DNA of 64,000 nucleotides from Pleomorphochaeta sp963678575 (GTDB lineage: Bacteria > Spirochaetota > Spirochaetia > Sphaerochaetales > Sphaerochaetaceae). The stretch's first letter is position 1; each line of letters opens with the position of its first letter. The DNA lies in assembly GCA_963678575.2 (NCBI GenBank), contig CAXXHV010000002.1, positions 2,170,001-2,234,000 of the forward strand, read 5' to 3'. Of this stretch, positions 61,921-64,000 are shown one piece after another. The position numbers and the translations under genes are program-made. The notes below the pieces were generated by a model. The model was not told where the DNA came from. It did not search any database and saw only the letters and a program-made list of their open reading frames with translations.

Positions 61921-63732
61921 TTATTCAACTGTTACACTTTTTGCAAGATTCCTTGGATGATCTGGATCATTACCTCTATTAACAGAACAATAATATGCAT
62001 ATAGTTGTGTTACTATCACACTAAGAATTGGTGAAAGATATGAATCAGTTTTGGAGATAGCAAAGACTTCATCTGCAACTTTTTCAAATTCATGATTATC
62101 TTCGAAAGTTATTGCTAGAACCTTAGCCCCCCTTGCTTTTACTTCTTTCATATTTGAATCCATCTTGTCATATAAATTGGAATTACAACAAGTCGCTACC
62201 ACTAATGTATCTTCATCTACTAATGCAATTGGTCCATGCTTTAGTTCTCCTGCTGCAAAAGCCTCAGAATGAGTATAATTTATTTCTTTTAATTTAAGAG
62301 CAGATTCCAAAGAGATAGCAAAATCACTTTGTCTTCCAAAATAGAAAACTTTTGTCTTATTAAACTGTTGTGAAGCAAATCTTTGAATTTCCTCTTTCCT
62401 ATCTAAGATTAATTGAGCTTTGCTTGCTAATGTTTCCAATTCTTCCATCAATGATTTTGATATTTCATCATCTTTAATTAATGCACAAGTTAAAAGAAAT
62501 ACTGACATTAATTGAGTAGTAAAGGCTTTAGTAGATGCTACCGCAATCTCTGGCCCAGCCTGTGTATACATTACATAATTTGCTTCTCTTGAAATTGTTG
62601 ATCCAACCACATTTGTGATTGCAATTATTTTTGCACCTTTTTTCTTAAAAATTCTCATTGCCTGTAAAGTATCAGCGGTCTCTCCTGATTGAGATATAAC
62701 TATACATAAATCATCTTTATTAATTATTGGGTCTCTATATCTAAATTCTGAAGCAACATCTACTTCCACAGGAATTCTTGCGTAATGTTCAATTGCATAT
62801 CTAGCAACAACACCTGCATGATAAGCTGTACCACAGCCAACAATAACAACTCTTTTAGCATTTGAAACCACGTCTGTAATATCGCCTAAATCTAATTTAC
62901 CACCATAAACTCTAGCTTTATATGTTTGTTCTATTGCATACGGTTGCTCAAAAATTTCTTTAAGCATAAAATGCTCATACCCATTTTTTTGTGCAGACTG
63001 CATATCCCAATCTACATGAGATATTTCAATTTCAACTAAATTTCCTTCAACATCATAAATTTCAACATTATTTGAACTTATTTTTGCTACTTGATTATCT
63101 TCGAGATATTGAACTTCTCTTGTATATTCTAATAATGGGGTTACATCTGATGCTAACAAATTATAATCTTCAGCTCTTCCAATAATTAAAGGGCATTCCT
63201 TTTTTGCAACAACAATAGAATTCGGATTACTTTTACAAACTACAGCAAGTGCATAAGAGCCTTCAAGTCTTTTTAAGGCTTCAGTTACTGCTAAAAGTAA
63301 ATCTCCGTTATAATGGAAATCTATTAAGTGAGCTATACACTCAGTATCTGTTTCACTTCTAAATTTAACATTATGATTTTCTAACCATGTTCTTAACTTT
63401 ACATGATTTTCTATTATTCCATTGTGAACTACAGCAATGTCATTACTAACATCCGTATGAGGATGAGAATTAACATCACTAGGCTCCCCATGAGTTGCCC
63501 ATCTTGTATGACCAATACCAATATGTCCATGGATAGGATTTTTCTCAATTAATTTTTCTAGGTTAGATAATCTTCCTTTTGCTTTTCTTATTTCAAGATT
63601 TTCATTATTTATCAAGGCAATACCAGCAGAATCATATCCTCTATATTCTAATTTAGATAAACAATCTATTAATATTTCTGATGCATCTAATCCCAATTCT
63701 CCATTTGAACAAAAACCAACTATTCCACACAT
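61921..63732 (-). CDS. glmS: Glutamine--fructose-6-phosphate aminotransferase (isomerizing)
   Basis: 603 residues, standard length. The N-terminal glutaminase begins MCGIVGFCSN, with Cys2 as nucleophile after Met removal, and has GIGHTRWATHGEPSDVNSHPH and HNGIIENH. Two SIS sugar-isomerase domains follow (VVIVGCGTAYHAGVVARY; CIVISQSGETADTLQAM; YFGRQSDFAISLESALKLKEI), then the conserved end DHPRNLAKSVTVE. It makes glucosamine-6-phosphate for peptidoglycan and lipids. AGGAG lies before the ATG. No glmS ribozyme signature is seen upstream. Confidence 0.97.
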   Translation of the reverse strand: MCGIVGFCSNGELGLDASEILIDCLSKLEYRGYDSAGIALINNENLEIRKAKGRLSNLEKLIEKNPIHGHIGIGHTRWATHGEPSDVNSHPHTDVSNDIAVVHNGIIENHVKLRTWLENHNVKFRSETDTECIAHLIDFHYNGDLLLAVTEALKRLEGSYALAVVCKSNPNSIVVAKKECPLIIGRAEDYNLLASDVTPLLEYTREVQYLEDNQVAKISSNNVEIYDVEGNLVEIEISHVDWDMQSAQKNGYEHFMLKEIFEQPYAIEQTYKARVYGGKLDLGDITDVVSNAKRVVIVGCGTAYHAGVVARYAIEHYARIPVEVDVASEFRYRDPIINKDDLCIVISQSGETADTLQAMRIFKKKGAKIIAITNVVGSTISREANYVMYTQAGPEIAVASTKAFTTQLMSVFLLTCALIKDDEISKSLMEELETLASKAQLILDRKEEIQRFASQQFNKTKVFYFGRQSDFAISLESALKLKEINYTHSEAFAAGELKHGPIALVDEDTLVVATCCNSNLYDKMDSNMKEVKARGAKVLAITFEDNHEFEKVADEVFAISKTDSYLSPILSVIVTQLYAYYCSVNRGNDPDHPRNLAKSVTVE

Positions 63733-63762
63733 AAAAAATACTCCTAAATTAAAATTATTTTA

Positions 63763-63771
63763 ATTATAGCA
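63763..63771 (-). promoter_or_regulatory. Extended -10 element of glmS
   Basis: Read leftward, TGCTATAAT matches the extended -10 form. The -35 region is poor, as is common with that element. It lies 31 bases before the glmS ATG. Confidence 0.5.
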
Positions 63772-64000
63772 AATATTCTGAGATTTAAGTAGTATAAAAG
63801 AAATTTCTGATAAAGCTTTAGTATAAATAAATTAAAATTAAATACTTTATTTTTTATTTATGAAAATCAAAAAACTTTATAAATTCTTATGGTATAAAAA
63901 GTTACAAATAAAAAATAATACTTTTATATGTAATTAAGATTTACAGGACTCTTGCGCTTGAGGATATTCTATTATTTAAATTTTACAATAAAAAGGATTT
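63772..64000. other. Right end of the window, no gene recognised
   Basis: AT-rich. The only GC-richer patch is around 63943-63963. AAAAGGA near 63991 could be a ribosome site for a rightward gene that begins beyond the window, but no start codon is seen. Confidence 0.3.

Noticed and set aside
63733..64000. Possible glmS ribozyme upstream of glmS
   Set aside because: The conserved ribozyme core could not be found in the leader, and the extended -10 lies only 31 bases before the ATG, leaving no room for it.
1..64000. CRISPR arrays, insertion sequences, phage genes, tRNA and rRNA
   Set aside because: No spaced identical repeats, transposase or integrase motifs, tRNA cloverleaf or rRNA sequence was noticed. 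The window reads as ordinary chromosomal metabolic and regulatory genes.

Overview
This window comes from a very AT-rich, diderm, fermentative bacterium, most likely a host- or gut-associated spirochaete of the Treponema type. Three periplasmic binding proteins have signal peptides followed by short Gly/Gln/Glu-rich stretches (AQGNAEG, ANGQQES, AQGKSEE), a style common in Treponema and Sphaerochaeta. An RND pump with a TolC-like protein shows an outer membrane. This taxonomic call is inference; no rRNA or other marker gene is in the window.

Layout: (1) 0-6 kb holds the 5' part of an oxidoreductase and a ROK repressor on the minus strand. These diverge from a TRAP transporter operon (small permease, large permease, oxidoreductase, binding protein). 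(2) 6.2-15.1 kb holds a second ROK regulator and an Mgl-type galactose ABC transporter operon that continues into an aldose-1-epimerase-like protein and two family 4 glycosidases. One glycosidase has the CHSV motif (alpha-galactosidase) and the other has CHEV (alpha-galacturonidase), so the operon looks built for galactose/galacturonate oligomers. (3) 15.1-18.1 kb holds a CrtO-like acyltransferase and glycosyltransferase pair and two HD-domain proteins. (4) 18.2-28.8 kb holds a TetR regulator, a hydrolase, and a four-gene efflux operon: fusion protein, RND pump, a 1018-residue repeat lipoprotein I do not recognise, and a TolC-like channel. (5) 28.9-34.5 kb is a mixed stretch: racemase, esterase, GltS-like carrier, acyltransferase with a zinc ribbon, Ogt, nitroreductase. 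(6) 34.5-38.3 kb is a selenium module: cysteine desulfurase/selenocysteine lyase, YedE, YedF-like, DUF3343, SelD. It is followed by a decayed gene and msrA. (7) 39.5-53.6 kb is dominated by citrate lyase: citDEF, citC and a citXG fusion, a LytTR/GHKL two-component pair, and two large hybrid kinases with tandem binding-protein-like sensor domains. (8) 53.7-58.9 kb is a purine-nucleoside-type BMP/ABC importer with a purine or nucleoside deaminase. (9) 59-63.7 kb holds a soluble PAS hybrid kinase and glmS.

Sugars and uronates enter by TRAP and Mgl and are trimmed by GH4 enzymes. Citrate is cleaved to acetate and oxaloacetate under two-component control. Nucleosides are imported and deaminated. 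The best candidates for something undescribed are the repeat lipoprotein inside the RND operon and the leader of citDEF. That leader has a 20-bp-period direct repeat upstream of a TATAAT, a 38-codon ORF, and a hairpin overlapping the stop of that ORF. Positions and motifs were read by eye; no database search was possible.
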